Shown in pieces: positions 25,463 to 34,064 of a stretch of DNA of 64,000 bases. Below the pieces are notes generated by a model that saw nothing but the letters and a program-made list of their open reading frames with translations, was not told the DNA's origin and did not search any database. How positions within the stretch are numbered: position 1 is the stretch's first letter; each line of letters starts with the position of its first letter. The stretch lies in the NCBI RefSeq assembly GCF_018130785.1, contig NZ_JAFCJT010000011.1, positions 124,001 through 188,000 of the forward strand, written 5' to 3'. The DNA comes from Bradyrhizobium liaoningense. Its GTDB lineage: Bacteria > Pseudomonadota > Alphaproteobacteria > Rhizobiales > Xanthobacteraceae. The translations under genes and the position numbers were made by a program.

Positions 25463-26059
25463 TCATTGTTTCCTGATGCGATCTGGCGGGACCAGGGCGC
25501 GGATCGCGCAGGCGATCAGCGAATCGGCTTCGCTGCGCGGATCGGCGCGGTCACGTCCCGAGAGAAAGGCGCGGCAGAAGATCTGGGCAGGACCGATGAG
25601 CTGGCTGACGAACATCACCGGCGTCATCGGCAAGAGCTCGCCGCCGGCAACCAGTGGCGCGCGCCAGCGCTCGATGCCCTCGGCAAGGCGCGCATTCTGC
25701 GCGCGCTGGGCGTCGCGGACGTCCTCACCCCATTCGCTGCGCGATATCTCGAAGAGGTAGCGTGCCTCGCGCCGGCTCGACACCACCCAGTCGAGATGGG
25801 CCCGGATCAGGCGATCGATGCCCTGCCCGGCATTGGGCATCGGATCGAGCGCGGCCAGCACTGCGGCGTGATAGTGCCGCAGCACCTCCAGGAACAGCGC
25901 ACCCGCCAGTTCCTTTTTCGATCCGAAGACATGAAAGAAGCTGCCGTTGGAGGCGCGCGCCCTGGCGCGGATCGCAGCCACCGTGGCAGCTTCGAAGCCG
26001 ACGCGGTCGAACACGAAAAGCCCGGCCGCCAACAGGTCCTCACGCACGCTCGTCGTCAT
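25463..26059 (-). CDS. TetR-family regulator coupled to the thioesterase
   Basis: A 198-residue TetR-type repressor with a helix-turn-helix at about 10-55 (LFVFDRVGFEAATVAAIRARARASNGSFFHVFGSKKELAG, split motif). The C-terminal helical domain is typical but not informative about the ligand. It precedes and touches the thioesterase gene, and a 28-base dyad lies 10 bases upstream of the ATG. The most likely role is autorepression and control of the thioesterase in response to an acyl-CoA or aromatic compound, inferred from context. Confidence 0.88.
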   Translation of the reverse strand: MTTSVREDLLAAGLFVFDRVGFEAATVAAIRARARASNGSFFHVFGSKKELAGALFLEVLRHYHAAVLAALDPMPNAGQGIDRLIRAHLDWVVSSRREARYLFEISRSEWGEDVRDAQRAQNARLAEGIERWRAPLVAGGELLPMTPVMFVSQLIGPAQIFCRAFLSGRDRADPRSEADSLIACAIRALVPPDRIRKQ

Positions 26060-26069
26060 CGACGCCTCC

Positions 26070-26097
26070 TAGAGCACTACTCTAGAGTAACACTCTA
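26070..26097. promoter_or_regulatory. 28-bp dyad, likely TetR operator
   Basis: TAGAGCACTACTCT followed directly by AGAGTAACACTCTA. The arms match at 11 of 14 positions. It contains the repeated unit ACTCTA and lies 10 bases upstream of the TetR start codon, overlapping the expected promoter. Confidence 0.7.
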
Positions 26098-26167
26098 ATT
26101 GTGGTCAAGACGATGCGAAGGCCGCGATGCCTGCGGCCTTCGCAAATCGACGGAAACTCTGGCTCGC

Positions 26168-27151
26168 TTATCGCGAAATCGGCGGCGTCGGCGGACCGGA
26201 CGAGTCGCCTGACGCTGCGGGCGGGGCCGCAGCGGTCGCGGGCGGTGCCGGCTCCTGCGGCCTTGCTGCCGGTTCGGCGCTCGCGGCCGGCTTGGGAGCG
26301 GCCTCTTCCACCGGCTTGGACTCGGGCTTGGGCTCGGCGGGCTTCGCGGCAGCGGGTGCAGCCGGTGTCACCTGCGGCACCGGATCGGGCCGCAGCGCCG
26401 GAGTATCGCTGCTGCGCGGCTCGACCTTGGCACTTTCCGGCCTGGCCTCAGCGGGGTTCTCTGCCGGCTTGTTCTCGGGCTTCGCCTCGTCACGGCCGGA
26501 CTCGACCTTGGCCGTGTCGGGCTTGGACTCGGGCTTCGGCTCGCTCTTCTTGTCTTCAGTGGCCGGCGCGGCGGCGTCGACCTTCGGTGCTTCCTCGGTC
26601 CCGGGCTTGCCGCGACGCTTACCTTTGCGTCCCTCGGGCGCTGCCTGGCCCTCGGGCTTCGCACCTTCCTTCGATCCCTCCTCGGGTGGCCGTGCCGCGC
26701 GCTTCTGCCGCGCGCCCTCGGGCGCGGGAGCGGCAGCCTCGCCTTCCGGCTTGGCGGCGTCCTGGGCGCGCTGGCGGCGCCCCTGATGTTCCGGCGCCTG
26801 GCTCGGAGCTGTATTGGCTTCCTTGTCCCTGGCGCCGTCCTTTTTGTCCTTACCGTCCTTGGCCTGGTAACGGGTGTCGGTGGCACCGTTGGAGACGAGA
26901 TAGGACGCGAGTACGCCGGCCATGTCGGAGCTGGTGGTGTAGTGCTGGCGCAGGAAGCCCGGCAACGAGCCCGGCGCCACAGTCTTCAACAGACCGCGCG
27001 GGCTCTTGTGGCAGGCATTGCAGGTCTGCGCGAAAAGCTGGGATGGCGCCTTGCCCGCCTCGAGGTTCGTCGCCTGCGCCAGAACGGCGTCGGTCGCGCC
27101 GAAGCCAATCAGAAGCAATACCGTCGCGAGGCTGAGCGCTCGGCTCGACAT
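26168..27151 (-). CDS. c-type haem-motif protein with long Lys/Glu/Pro/Ala tail
   Basis: A 327-residue exported protein. After a signal peptide (LATVLLLIGFGATDAVLA-Q) comes a short region with one haem-attachment motif C-N-A-C-H (about residue 44-48) in the context LFAQTCNACHKSP, as in mono-haem cytochromes. A methionine that could be the second axial ligand is seen in the following 50 residues. The remaining two thirds are low-complexity Lys, Glu, Pro and Ala with repeated PEPKPESKP-like units. The start at 27151 follows GGAGA. The N-terminal domain is only about 80 residues. Electron-carrier function is plausible but not certain. Confidence 0.75.
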   Translation of the reverse strand: MSSRALSLATVLLLIGFGATDAVLAQATNLEAGKAPSQLFAQTCNACHKSPRGLLKTVAPGSLPGFLRQHYTTSSDMAGVLASYLVSNGATDTRYQAKDGKDKKDGARDKEANTAPSQAPEHQGRRQRAQDAAKPEGEAAAPAPEGARQKRAARPPEEGSKEGAKPEGQAAPEGRKGKRRGKPGTEEAPKVDAAAPATEDKKSEPKPESKPDTAKVESGRDEAKPENKPAENPAEARPESAKVEPRSSDTPALRPDPVPQVTPAAPAAAKPAEPKPESKPVEEAAPKPAASAEPAARPQEPAPPATAAAPPAASGDSSGPPTPPISR

Positions 27152-27458
27152 CCCGTCATCTCCGTTGAATTCCGCGAACGCAGCCGGGATCCGGCGCGGC
27201 GGCGGGTCACCTTTTAACGGATTGAGCTGCGAATGGAAGCAGCCACCGCACGCAAGGATGTGATTAAGCGATTTCGAATAACGGCTGTGATCACAGCGCA
27301 ATAGCGCTGCACCTTGTTCGAACGCCGGAGGCCTCATGAGACGACGCGCCGCCCGTCAGAAGCGGCACATCGTCGCAAAGCCAAGACGCCGCAGACGCGC
27401 GTCTGCCTGCGCGCGAAGGCGCACCGAACCCGAGCCTGAAGCTGGCTGGGAATGGATC
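27152..27458. other. intergenic region upstream of the haem-motif protein
   Basis: About 300 bases. It should contain the promoter of the minus-strand haem-motif gene. No convincing gene, repeat or RNA was seen. Confidence 0.4.
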
Positions 27459-27665
27459 CTAGTGACGAAGGGTCGATATCTCGGAGGTTCGGAAAGAGGC
27501 CGTTAACGCCAGATGCGCCCGCAGGTCCGCGAGGGTCTCGGGCGAGACAGGCTCGCGCCGCACTTCGGGCCGCTCGGCGTGTTGCATGGCCGCGATCAGC
27601 CCCGACAGCCAAAGCCGGCTTCCTGCCTCGCTTCGCCAATTCTGGTGCTGCCGTTCTGGCCGCAT
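27459..27665 (-). CDS. candidate small protein (68 aa)
   Basis: A possible 68-residue protein starting MRPERQHQNWRSEAGSRLW, with LSGLIAAMQHAERPEVRRE and a C-terminal ADLRAHLALTASFRTSE. About three quarters of its third codon positions are G or C, which supports coding but is weaker than in neighbours. The ribosome site (GAGG close to the ATG) is poor. I do not recognise it. Confidence 0.35.
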   Translation of the reverse strand: MRPERQHQNWRSEAGSRLWLSGLIAAMQHAERPEVRREPVSPETLADLRAHLALTASFRTSEISTLRH

Positions 27666-27798
27666 CGCTCGCCTCGTTCCCTGGTGGCGGGAGATAACCC
27701 CCTGCCCGCCCACCTGTTCCGGGTGGTACCCCGAAAGAATCCGGGGAGATGTGATCTGTTTCACATAAGTCTGGTCGGGCCAGGCTTAGACCGTCGCC

Positions 27799-27918
27799 AT
27801 GAGCAAACAGACCCAAACCTCATTCGACGTGCAGGACGACCTCCGCACCGATTACGCCCTGATCGCCACCGGCGTCGGAGCGGCCCTGGTTGCGCTGATC
27901 TACCTCCTGCTGGTCTGA
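27799..27918 (+). CDS. 39-residue single-pass membrane protein
   Basis: A short frame encoding a hydrophilic acidic start (SKQTQTSFDVQDDLRTDY) followed by one membrane helix (ALIATGVGAALVALIYLLLV) at the very C terminus. The amphipathic-then-hydrophobic layout, normal codon use (nearly all third positions G or C) and clean stop make it likely to be real. No strong ribosome site is visible. It stands alone, 290 bases upstream of dnaB on the same strand. I do not recognise the family. Tail-anchored mini-proteins of this size often associate with larger membrane complexes. Confidence 0.6.
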   Translation: MSKQTQTSFDVQDDLRTDYALIATGVGAALVALIYLLLV

Positions 27919-28207
27919 ATCCGAGCCCAGAGCTCCCAGCGTGCGTCATTTCGCGCGCTTCTCGATACGTCTGCGCGCCAATCCATTAGGTTCACGTCAT
28001 CCGGATTTTTCCGTGGTGCGGTTGCGGCCCACCACTGGGACGGGCGAGTTCCGCAAAAATCCGTCAAGCGCGGCGCGTGCTGCGGCTGCTAATCATCCAC
28101 CATTTTAATGATCGGTTGATAGCGGCTAGCTTTTGCTTCCGCTTTGGCCAGAGGCGGCGCTTTATCCCGGCCCCGCATCCGCCCCAGAAAATTGCTAACG
28201 CTCGACC

Positions 28208-29719
28208 ATGGCCCTGACTGATTCGAACGTCCTCAAACTCGCGCCCGAGCCCGGAACGCCCGCCTATCGGAGCGCGCCGCATAATATCGAGGCGGAGCAG
28301 AGCCTTCTGGGCGCGATCCTGGTCAACAACGATGCGTTCTACCGTGTCTCCGACTTCCTGGAGCCGAAGCATTATTTCGAGCCGCTGCACCAGACCATCT
28401 ACGAGACCGCCGGCAGCCTGATCCGGATGGGCAAGATCGCCACGCCCGTGACCCTGAAGACGTTCCTGCCCGCCGATACCGATGTCGGCGGCATGACCAT
28501 CGGGCAATATCTGGCACGCCTTGCGGCGGAAGCGACCACCATCATCAACGCCCAGGACTACGGCCGGACCATCTACGATCTGGCGCTGCGGCGCGACCTG
28601 ATCGGCATCGGCGAGGACATGGTCAATGTCGCCTATGACGCGCCGGTCGATTTCGCGCCGCGGGCGCAGATCGAGGACGCCGAGCGCCGCCTCTACGAGC
28701 TCGCTGAATCCGGCCGCTATGACGGCGGTTTCCAGAAATTCTCGCAGGCGTTGGCGGTCGCGGTCGATCTCGCGGCCAAGGCGTTCCAGCGCGACGGAAA
28801 GCTGTCCGGCATCTCGACGGGCATGCGCGACCTCGACACCAAGATGGGCGGACTCCAGCACTCCGACCTCATCATCGTGGCCGGGCGCCCGGGCATGGGT
28901 AAGACGTCGCTGGCGACCAACATCGCCTACAATGTCGCCAAAGCCTACGTTCCTGAGATCCAGGCTGACGGCACCATGAAGGCCGCCAATGGCGGCGTGA
29001 TCGGCTTCTTCTCCTGCGAAATGTCGGCCGACCAGCTCGCCACGCGTATCGTGGCCGAGCGCACCGGCGTTCCCTCCTCCCACATCCGCCGCGGCGGCAT
29101 CTCGGAAGCCGATTTCGACAAGATCCGGGAGGTCTCGATCGAGCTGCAATCGCTGCCGTTCTATGTCGACGCGACTGGTGGTCTGTCGATCGCGCAACTG
29201 ATGGCGCGCGCGCGCCGGCTGAAGCGACAGAAGGGCCTCGACCTGCTCGTGATCGACTACATTCAGCTGCTGTCGGGCTCGGGCAAGCGCTCCAGCGACA
29301 GCCGCGTGCAGGAAATCACGGAGATCACGACCAGCCTGAAGGCGCTGGCGAAGGAACTCAACGTTCCCGTCATCGCGCTGTCCCAGCTCTCGCGCCAAGT
29401 CGAATCCCGCGACGACAAGCGGCCGCAGCTCTCCGACTTGCGCGAATCCGGATCAATCGAGCAGGACGCCGACGTCGTGCTGTTCGTTTACCGCGAGGAA
29501 TATTACCTCGCGATGAAGGAGCCCCGCCCAGGAACGCCTGAACACGAGAAGTGGCAACTTGACATGAGCCTTGCGCACGGCAAGGCCGAAGTCATCATCG
29601 GCAAGCAGCGCCACGGCCCGACAGGCACCGTCGATTTGGCTTTCGAAGCCTCGGTCACGCGGTTCGGCGACCTCGCGCCTGACAGTCAGCTGCCGGCTCG
29701 CAGCAGCAACGACTACTGA
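28208..29719 (+). CDS. dnaB: replicative DNA helicase DnaB
   Basis: DnaB is the hexameric 5'-3' helicase at the replication fork. The 503-residue protein has the N-terminal primase-binding domain (APHNIEAEQSLLGAILVNN), a linker, and the RecA-like domain with Walker A GRPGMGKT at 226-233, FFSCEMSADQLATR, Walker B LLVIDYIQLL, and the DnaB motif LSQLSRQVESRDDKRPQLSDLRESGSIEQDAD. No intein is present. It lies downstream of the rplI operon with intervening accessory genes, and alr follows after 40 bases. Confidence 0.98.
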   Translation: MALTDSNVLKLAPEPGTPAYRSAPHNIEAEQSLLGAILVNNDAFYRVSDFLEPKHYFEPLHQTIYETAGSLIRMGKIATPVTLKTFLPADTDVGGMTIGQYLARLAAEATTIINAQDYGRTIYDLALRRDLIGIGEDMVNVAYDAPVDFAPRAQIEDAERRLYELAESGRYDGGFQKFSQALAVAVDLAAKAFQRDGKLSGISTGMRDLDTKMGGLQHSDLIIVAGRPGMGKTSLATNIAYNVAKAYVPEIQADGTMKAANGGVIGFFSCEMSADQLATRIVAERTGVPSSHIRRGGISEADFDKIREVSIELQSLPFYVDATGGLSIAQLMARARRLKRQKGLDLLVIDYIQLLSGSGKRSSDSRVQEITEITTSLKALAKELNVPVIALSQLSRQVESRDDKRPQLSDLRESGSIEQDADVVLFVYREEYYLAMKEPRPGTPEHEKWQLDMSLAHGKAEVIIGKQRHGPTGTVDLAFEASVTRFGDLAPDSQLPARSSNDY

Positions 29720-29759
29720 GTTCCTTGAACCGGACCTGCCTCTTGCGTAAAACGGCGCC

Positions 29760-31043
29760 ATGACAATGGCGTCCGACCCGAAAATGATCCCGCAAGCTGG
29801 CCTCCTCTCCGCGGAGGCCAATCAAGCTGCCGCGCTCGCCGCCCATGGCGGCGTGCTCACCGTCGATCTCGACGCCATCATCGCCAACTGGCGCAAGCTC
29901 GAGAAGACGGCTGTGCCGGCCGAATGCTCGGCGGTGATCAAGGCCGACGCCTATGGCTGCGGCGCCGCGCAGGTCTCGCGCGCCCTGAGCAAGGCCGGCT
30001 GCAAGACCTTCTTCGTCGCCACCATCGAGGAAGCGCGCACAGTGCGCGGAGCCGTTCCGGAAGCCACGATCTACGTCCTCGGCGGCTATTTCCAGAACAC
30101 CGGCGAGCACTATGCCAAGATCAATTGCCGGCCGGTGATCGGTGATCTCAACGAGCTTGCCGAATGGGACGTGTTCTGCCGCCGCACCGGCTGGAGCGGG
30201 GGCGCCGCAATCCATATCGACACCGGCATGAACCGGCTCGGGCTGACGCTCGCAGAGGCGCAGGCCATCATTCCCCGCATCAACGCCGGCGATCACGGCA
30301 TTACGCTGGTGATGAGCCATCTGGTTTCGGCCGAGCAGCTCAACAGTCCCGTGAACGCAAAACAGTTGGCAACCTTCCGCGGTATCGCCAGCGAATTTTC
30401 CGGCGTGCCGGCTGCGCTCGCCAATTCCTCCGGAATCTTCCTCGGCGCGCCGTTCCAGTTCGACATGGTGCGGCCGGGCGCAGCGCTCTACGGCGTCAAC
30501 CCGACGCCAGAGGCCGACAATCCGATGCAGCCGGTGGCCGACCTCAAGGCGCGCATCGTGCAGATCCGCAATGTCGAGCGTGGCGAGAGCGTCGGTTATG
30601 GCGGCACCTGGACCGCGCGTCGCCCGACCAAGCTCGCGATCATCGCGGTCGGCTATGCCGACGGCTATTTCCGCGCCGCCAGCTCCAATGACGGCACTCG
30701 TGGCGCCGAGGTTGTCGTCGCCGGCAAGCGCTGCCCGATCGCGGGCCGCGTTTCGATGGACCTGATCGCGATCGACATCACCGACCTGCCGCCGAATGCG
30801 GCGCGGCGCGGCCACATGGTGACGCTGCTCGGCGAGGGCATCACCGTCGACGAGCTGGCGCATCATTTCGGCACGATCGGCTACGAGGTGCTGACCAGCC
30901 TCGGCCGCCGCCACGCCCGCGTCTACAAGGGCGGCAACGTGGTGGAGCCGCTGGCAAAGCCGGAGCCGGTGCAGGCGGCCGAGCAGCCGCCCTCCCCGCC
31001 GCCCGTCGAGCAGCCGGCGAGCCCGCCGCCGCTGCCGAGCTGA
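29760..31043 (+). CDS. alr: alanine racemase
   Basis: Alr interconverts L- and D-alanine for peptidoglycan with pyridoxal phosphate. The 427-residue protein has the cofactor lysine in AVIKADAYGCGA (K61), IHIDTGMNRLGL, the second catalytic tyrosine in SVGYGGTWTA, and VSMDLIAIDIT near the end. An N-terminal extension of about 25 residues and a C-terminal proline-rich tail (SPPPVEQPASPPPLPS) are extra relative to the family. It follows dnaB on the same strand, a common pairing. Confidence 0.97.
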   Translation: MTMASDPKMIPQAGLLSAEANQAAALAAHGGVLTVDLDAIIANWRKLEKTAVPAECSAVIKADAYGCGAAQVSRALSKAGCKTFFVATIEEARTVRGAVPEATIYVLGGYFQNTGEHYAKINCRPVIGDLNELAEWDVFCRRTGWSGGAAIHIDTGMNRLGLTLAEAQAIIPRINAGDHGITLVMSHLVSAEQLNSPVNAKQLATFRGIASEFSGVPAALANSSGIFLGAPFQFDMVRPGAALYGVNPTPEADNPMQPVADLKARIVQIRNVERGESVGYGGTWTARRPTKLAIIAVGYADGYFRAASSNDGTRGAEVVVAGKRCPIAGRVSMDLIAIDITDLPPNAARRGHMVTLLGEGITVDELAHHFGTIGYEVLTSLGRRHARVYKGGNVVEPLAKPEPVQAAEQPPSPPPVEQPASPPPLPS

Positions 31044-31057
31044 GAGCTAACGGCCGC

Positions 31058-31276
31058 TTACTTCTTCCGGCTGTCGAGCGCCGTCTTGCAGGACGCACTG
31101 AGCTGATCGCGCTTGGCGTTGAGGCAGGCGATGACCTTGCCGCCACCGGGCGCGATGCCGGCGCAGAATTTGTCATAGTCCGCCTTGCACGCACCGCGCG
31201 TATCGGACGATTGTGCCGAAGCCGCTCCGGAGATCGCGACAACGACGACGAAAGCAGCAAAGTTCAACTTGGACAT
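31058..31276 (-). CDS. small secreted cysteine-rich protein
   Basis: A 72-residue exported protein. The signal peptide (FAAFVVVVAISGAASA-Q) is followed by about 50 residues with four cysteines in the pattern GACKADYDKFCAGIAPGGG, then IACLNAKRDQLSASCKTAL. This is one cysteine-rich (GLG1-type) repeat as found in many small rhizobial secreted proteins of unknown role. The start follows GGAGATACA. It is convergent with alr (14-base gap) and divergent from the exonuclease gene. Confidence 0.85.
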   Translation of the reverse strand: MSKLNFAAFVVVVAISGAASAQSSDTRGACKADYDKFCAGIAPGGGKVIACLNAKRDQLSASCKTALDSRKK

Positions 31277-31315
31277 TGTATCTCCGGTGACGGAAGGCAG
31301 AAGCCGTAGCTCTAC

Positions 31316-32086
31316 ATGAAGATTGCGACATTCAACATCAACAACATCAATCGCCGCCTGCCCAATCTGTTGGCATGGATGCGCGCGGCAAAGCCCGATG
31401 TCGTCGCGCTTCAGGAATTGAAGGCAAGTGATGGCGAATTTCCGGCAGCCGCGATCGAAAAGGCGGGCTACGGCGCAGTGTGGTGTGGACAAAAGACATG
31501 GAACGGCGTCGCCATCCTCGCCCGCAATGCCGAGCCCATTCTCACCCGCGATCGCTTGCCGGGAAAGGCTGATGATCGCGAAGCCCGCTACATCGAGGCC
31601 GCCGTGCGCGGAATCATCGTCACCAGCATTTATCTGCCGAACGGCAATCCGCAACCGGGACCGAAATTCGACTACAAGCTCGACTGGTTCGCGCGCCTCA
31701 AGCGCCACGCCAAAGCCTTCATCAGGCAGGATCTGCCCGTGGTGCTCGCCGGCGACTACAACGTCGCGCCTGATGAGATCGACATCTATCCGACGCGCTC
31801 ATGGGACAAGGACGCCTTGATCCAGCCGAAGAGCCGTGCGGCTTTTGCCTCACTCGTCGAACAAGGCTGGTGCGACGCGATCCGCGAGCAGCATCCGGAC
31901 AAGCGCATCTACACGTTCTGGGATTACAAGCGAAACCGCTGGCCGCGCGATGCGGGCCTTCGGCTCGATCATCTGCTGCTCAGCCCTGCTCTGGTCTCAC
32001 GGCTGGCGAAGGCTGGTGTCGACAAGAAGGTTCGTGGCGAGGACGGGGCGAGCGATCACGCGCCGGCGTGGGTGGTGCTGAAATAA
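31316..32086 (+). CDS. xthA: exodeoxyribonuclease III-family nuclease
   Basis: A 256-residue exonuclease/endonuclease/phosphatase-fold enzyme. MKIATFNINNINRR and VVALQELKAS carry the metal-binding asparagine and glutamate. VLAGDYNVAPDEID and DHLLLSP then SDHAPAWVVL complete the catalytic set, with the final aspartate and histidine. It should act on abasic sites and 3' blocked ends in base excision repair. Rhizobial genomes usually carry two such paralogues, so the xthA symbol is a family-level assignment. A dispersed palindromic repeat follows directly. Confidence 0.92.
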   Translation: MKIATFNINNINRRLPNLLAWMRAAKPDVVALQELKASDGEFPAAAIEKAGYGAVWCGQKTWNGVAILARNAEPILTRDRLPGKADDREARYIEAAVRGIIVTSIYLPNGNPQPGPKFDYKLDWFARLKRHAKAFIRQDLPVVLAGDYNVAPDEIDIYPTRSWDKDALIQPKSRAAFASLVEQGWCDAIREQHPDKRIYTFWDYKRNRWPRDAGLRLDHLLLSPALVSRLAKAGVDKKVRGEDGASDHAPAWVVLK

Positions 32087-32097
32087 GCGAGGTGCCG

Positions 32098-32184
32098 TAG
32101 GGTGGGCAAAGCGAAGCGTGCCCACCAAATTTGCTTATGCAGACGGATGGTGGGCACGGCGCAAGCGCGCCTTTGCCCACCCTA
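32098..32184. repeat. dispersed palindromic repeat, copy 1
   Basis: Outer arms TAGGGTGGGCAAAG (32098-32111) and its exact inverse (32171-32184), with inner GTGCCCACC and GGTGGGCAC. A second copy lies at 50900-50985. From memory this element is common between genes of Bradyrhizobium. Confidence 0.85.
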
Positions 32185-32207
32185 TCGCATCGTGGAACGA
32201 TGCCAGA

Positions 32208-33023
32208 TCAGCGCCCGTAATATTCCTGCACAGTGTCCCACGCCGCTTTTTGCAGAAGCTCCACCGTCGGCGCATCCAGCCCCATGTTGTAGGAATTGCC
32301 GACAGGCGAACGGCCCGTCAGCGCGGCGAGCGTCACGCATGTTGCGAGATACGTGCCTGCCGGACTCGGATGCCGCTTGTCCGGTGCGTAGAGATTGAGC
32401 TCGGGCTGGAGCTTGCGGACACGCGCGAAAGCGAGACCTGCAGGAATCACCAGCGCGTCATTGGCATTGCCGGCGAGCGTATAGGCCTCGGCCAACGCTT
32501 CCGTCATCTCAGGCTTGTCGGCGTAGGCCCAGGACATGAAAAACACCGGCCGCATGCCGTGGGCGCGGACGATCTCGCTGTCCTTCTTGGCGAAGGCCGT
32601 GAACGCGTCCTTCAATTGCGGATGGATCGGACACTGGCTGCAATCCATCATCACGACGGCATCGAACTGCCTGCCCGGCTTGTTGAAGACGACGTTGTTC
32701 TGATCGTCGAAGGAATAGGCGCCGATGCCGCCCGGCCGCAGCAGATTGTCCATGTCGTGCCAGTCGAGGCCGGAGCCGCCGATCGTGGCCATGGTGTTGC
32801 GATACGCCGCCTTGTTCTCGGCATCCGCTGCCCGCTCCATGAACGAGAGATGCCCGGGCATGCCGTTGTTGTAGTAGAAGAAGCTGTTGCCGACGAACAG
32901 CGCAGCCTTGGGGAAGTCAGGTCCTGATGTCGTGACCTTCGGCTTGGTCTGCGCCTGTGCATTGAAGCCGGCTGCAACGGCCAGACACATTGCGAGCATC
33001 ACTCGCGCAAAAAGACGCATCAT
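32208..33023 (-). CDS. secreted SGNH/GDSL-like hydrolase
   Basis: A 271-residue exported protein with signal peptide (MLAMCLAVAAGFNAQA). The mature part starts near a GNSFFYYNNG block, where G-N-S is in the place of the GDS motif with the serine nucleophile. DKRHPSPAGTYLAT near the C terminus supplies the aspartate and histidine of the SGNH catalytic set. It is therefore probably an esterase or acyl hydrolase of the periplasm. GGGAGG precedes the start. The gene stands alone, with a repeat after it. Confidence 0.78.
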   Translation of the reverse strand: MMRLFARVMLAMCLAVAAGFNAQAQTKPKVTTSGPDFPKAALFVGNSFFYYNNGMPGHLSFMERAADAENKAAYRNTMATIGGSGLDWHDMDNLLRPGGIGAYSFDDQNNVVFNKPGRQFDAVVMMDCSQCPIHPQLKDAFTAFAKKDSEIVRAHGMRPVFFMSWAYADKPEMTEALAEAYTLAGNANDALVIPAGLAFARVRKLQPELNLYAPDKRHPSPAGTYLATCVTLAALTGRSPVGNSYNMGLDAPTVELLQKAAWDTVQEYYGR

Positions 33024-33123
33024 GGGTTTCCTCCCCTTTTTCTCGGGCTGAAACCAAATCAGCTTTTCAAAAGGGTCTCAAGAGCACCGGCGTGCAGCAG
33101 AGACATGCGTGAGCCCTCAATGC

Positions 33124-33492
33124 TCACCACAAATTCTTGCCGTCGATCATGTTCACCGGCACGGCATCTAGATCGAAATCGTCGAACAGGCGCGCGTTTA
33201 CTGCGACCTTGGGATTGTCGAAATCGGGCTTGCCGGTCGACCAGTCCGGCGACTCCGAGTAGGTACCGCAGCCGCAGTTGGCGCAAAAATGATGTTTGAC
33301 CGTGCGGCTGCCCCAGAGATAGGTCGCGACGTTGTCGGGCGGTGACAGCAGGCGAAACTGCGCCGGCGCGTAATAGGCCCACAGCGCGCCCCGCTTGGCG
33401 CAGAGCGAACAGGTGCAGCGCGTCACGCCCGAGGGCGCCTCCGTCACCTCGAACACCGTTTCACCGCAATGACAGCTTGCCTCGATCGGCAT
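33124..33492 (-). CDS. GFA-family zinc protein
   Basis: A 122-residue protein of the glutathione-dependent formaldehyde-activating (GFA) family. All the zinc-binding cysteines are present: ASCHCGETVF, CTCSLCAKRG and FCANCGCGTY. Family members include enzymes that form the glutathione-formaldehyde adduct, although many have other unknown substrates. Length is normal. No obvious operon partner. Confidence 0.9.
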   Translation of the reverse strand: MPIEASCHCGETVFEVTEAPSGVTRCTCSLCAKRGALWAYYAPAQFRLLSPPDNVATYLWGSRTVKHHFCANCGCGTYSESPDWSTGKPDFDNPKVAVNARLFDDFDLDAVPVNMIDGKNLW

Positions 33493-33567
33493 GACCCACT
33501 CCCCGTTTTGTCAGGAGATGGTCGTAGACTGCCCCTGCTGCCAACAGGCTGTCAGCAGCCAATTTCG

Positions 33568-33885
33568 TCATGGAGCCTCGTTGGCGGACAGTCGCCTGGC
33601 GTTCGCGGCGACGTGCTCGCGATAACGCTGAACGATGGCCGCTGGCGTTGCCCCGGCGAGCAGGTTCGCTGCCGCCTCGAAAGCCGCCGCGATCTTCTCG
33701 CTGACCATCAGCATGGCCTCCTGCCCGGCGGCCGCATCGCCATGGCTGAGCTTCTCGCAGCGTAGCCGCACGACTTCGCTCGCCTCGACCGCGAGCATCG
33801 CGCCGGCGTACCAGGGAAAGCCGTTGTCGGATCCGCTGAGCACCGCATGGCGGTCGAGCGCGGAAAAGGAGTGATGGTCGGGCAT
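33568..33885 (-). CDS. protein of unknown function (105 aa)
   Basis: I do not recognise this 105-residue protein. It starts MPDHHSFSALDRHAVLSGSD and is mostly helical and alanine-rich afterwards (EASEVVRLRCEKLSHGDAAA, MVSEKIAAAFEAAANLLAGA, IVQRYREHVAANARR). That pattern resembles small phasin-like helical proteins, but no firm link can be made. GAGGTCC precedes the ATG. A start further upstream is possible but would lack a ribosome site. Confidence 0.65.
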   Translation of the reverse strand: MPDHHSFSALDRHAVLSGSDNGFPWYAGAMLAVEASEVVRLRCEKLSHGDAAAGQEAMLMVSEKIAAAFEAAANLLAGATPAAIVQRYREHVAANARRLSANEAP

Positions 33886-34028
33886 CGCGGACCTCAAATT
33901 CTTTGGGCGGACGCTCCGATCAATACGCTTCAAATTTGAAGGATCAGGCCGGGGAACCGGTCGGATTGGGCACGCCTGCGACACCGCCAGTTAACCAAGG
34001 CCCTTGACGTCGCCAGTCTGGTTATCCT

Positions 34029-34052
34029 ACTGGTCTGACCAAGATCAGACCA
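34029..34052. promoter_or_regulatory. FadR-like operator
   Basis: Contains TGGTCTGACCA (34031-34041), a palindrome around one base that fits the TGGTNNGACCA-type sites bound by FadR-subfamily GntR regulators. It is continued by a larger inverted repeat TGGTCTGA/TCAGACCA (34031-34038, 34045-34052). It lies 12 bases before the regulator's own start codon. Confidence 0.7.
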
Positions 34053-34064
34053 AAAGAGACCGGG

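Noticed and set aside
27666..27816. Longer N-terminal extension of the minus-strand frame at 27459-27665
   Set aside because: The extension has poorer codon use and no ribosome site. Even the short form is only a candidate.
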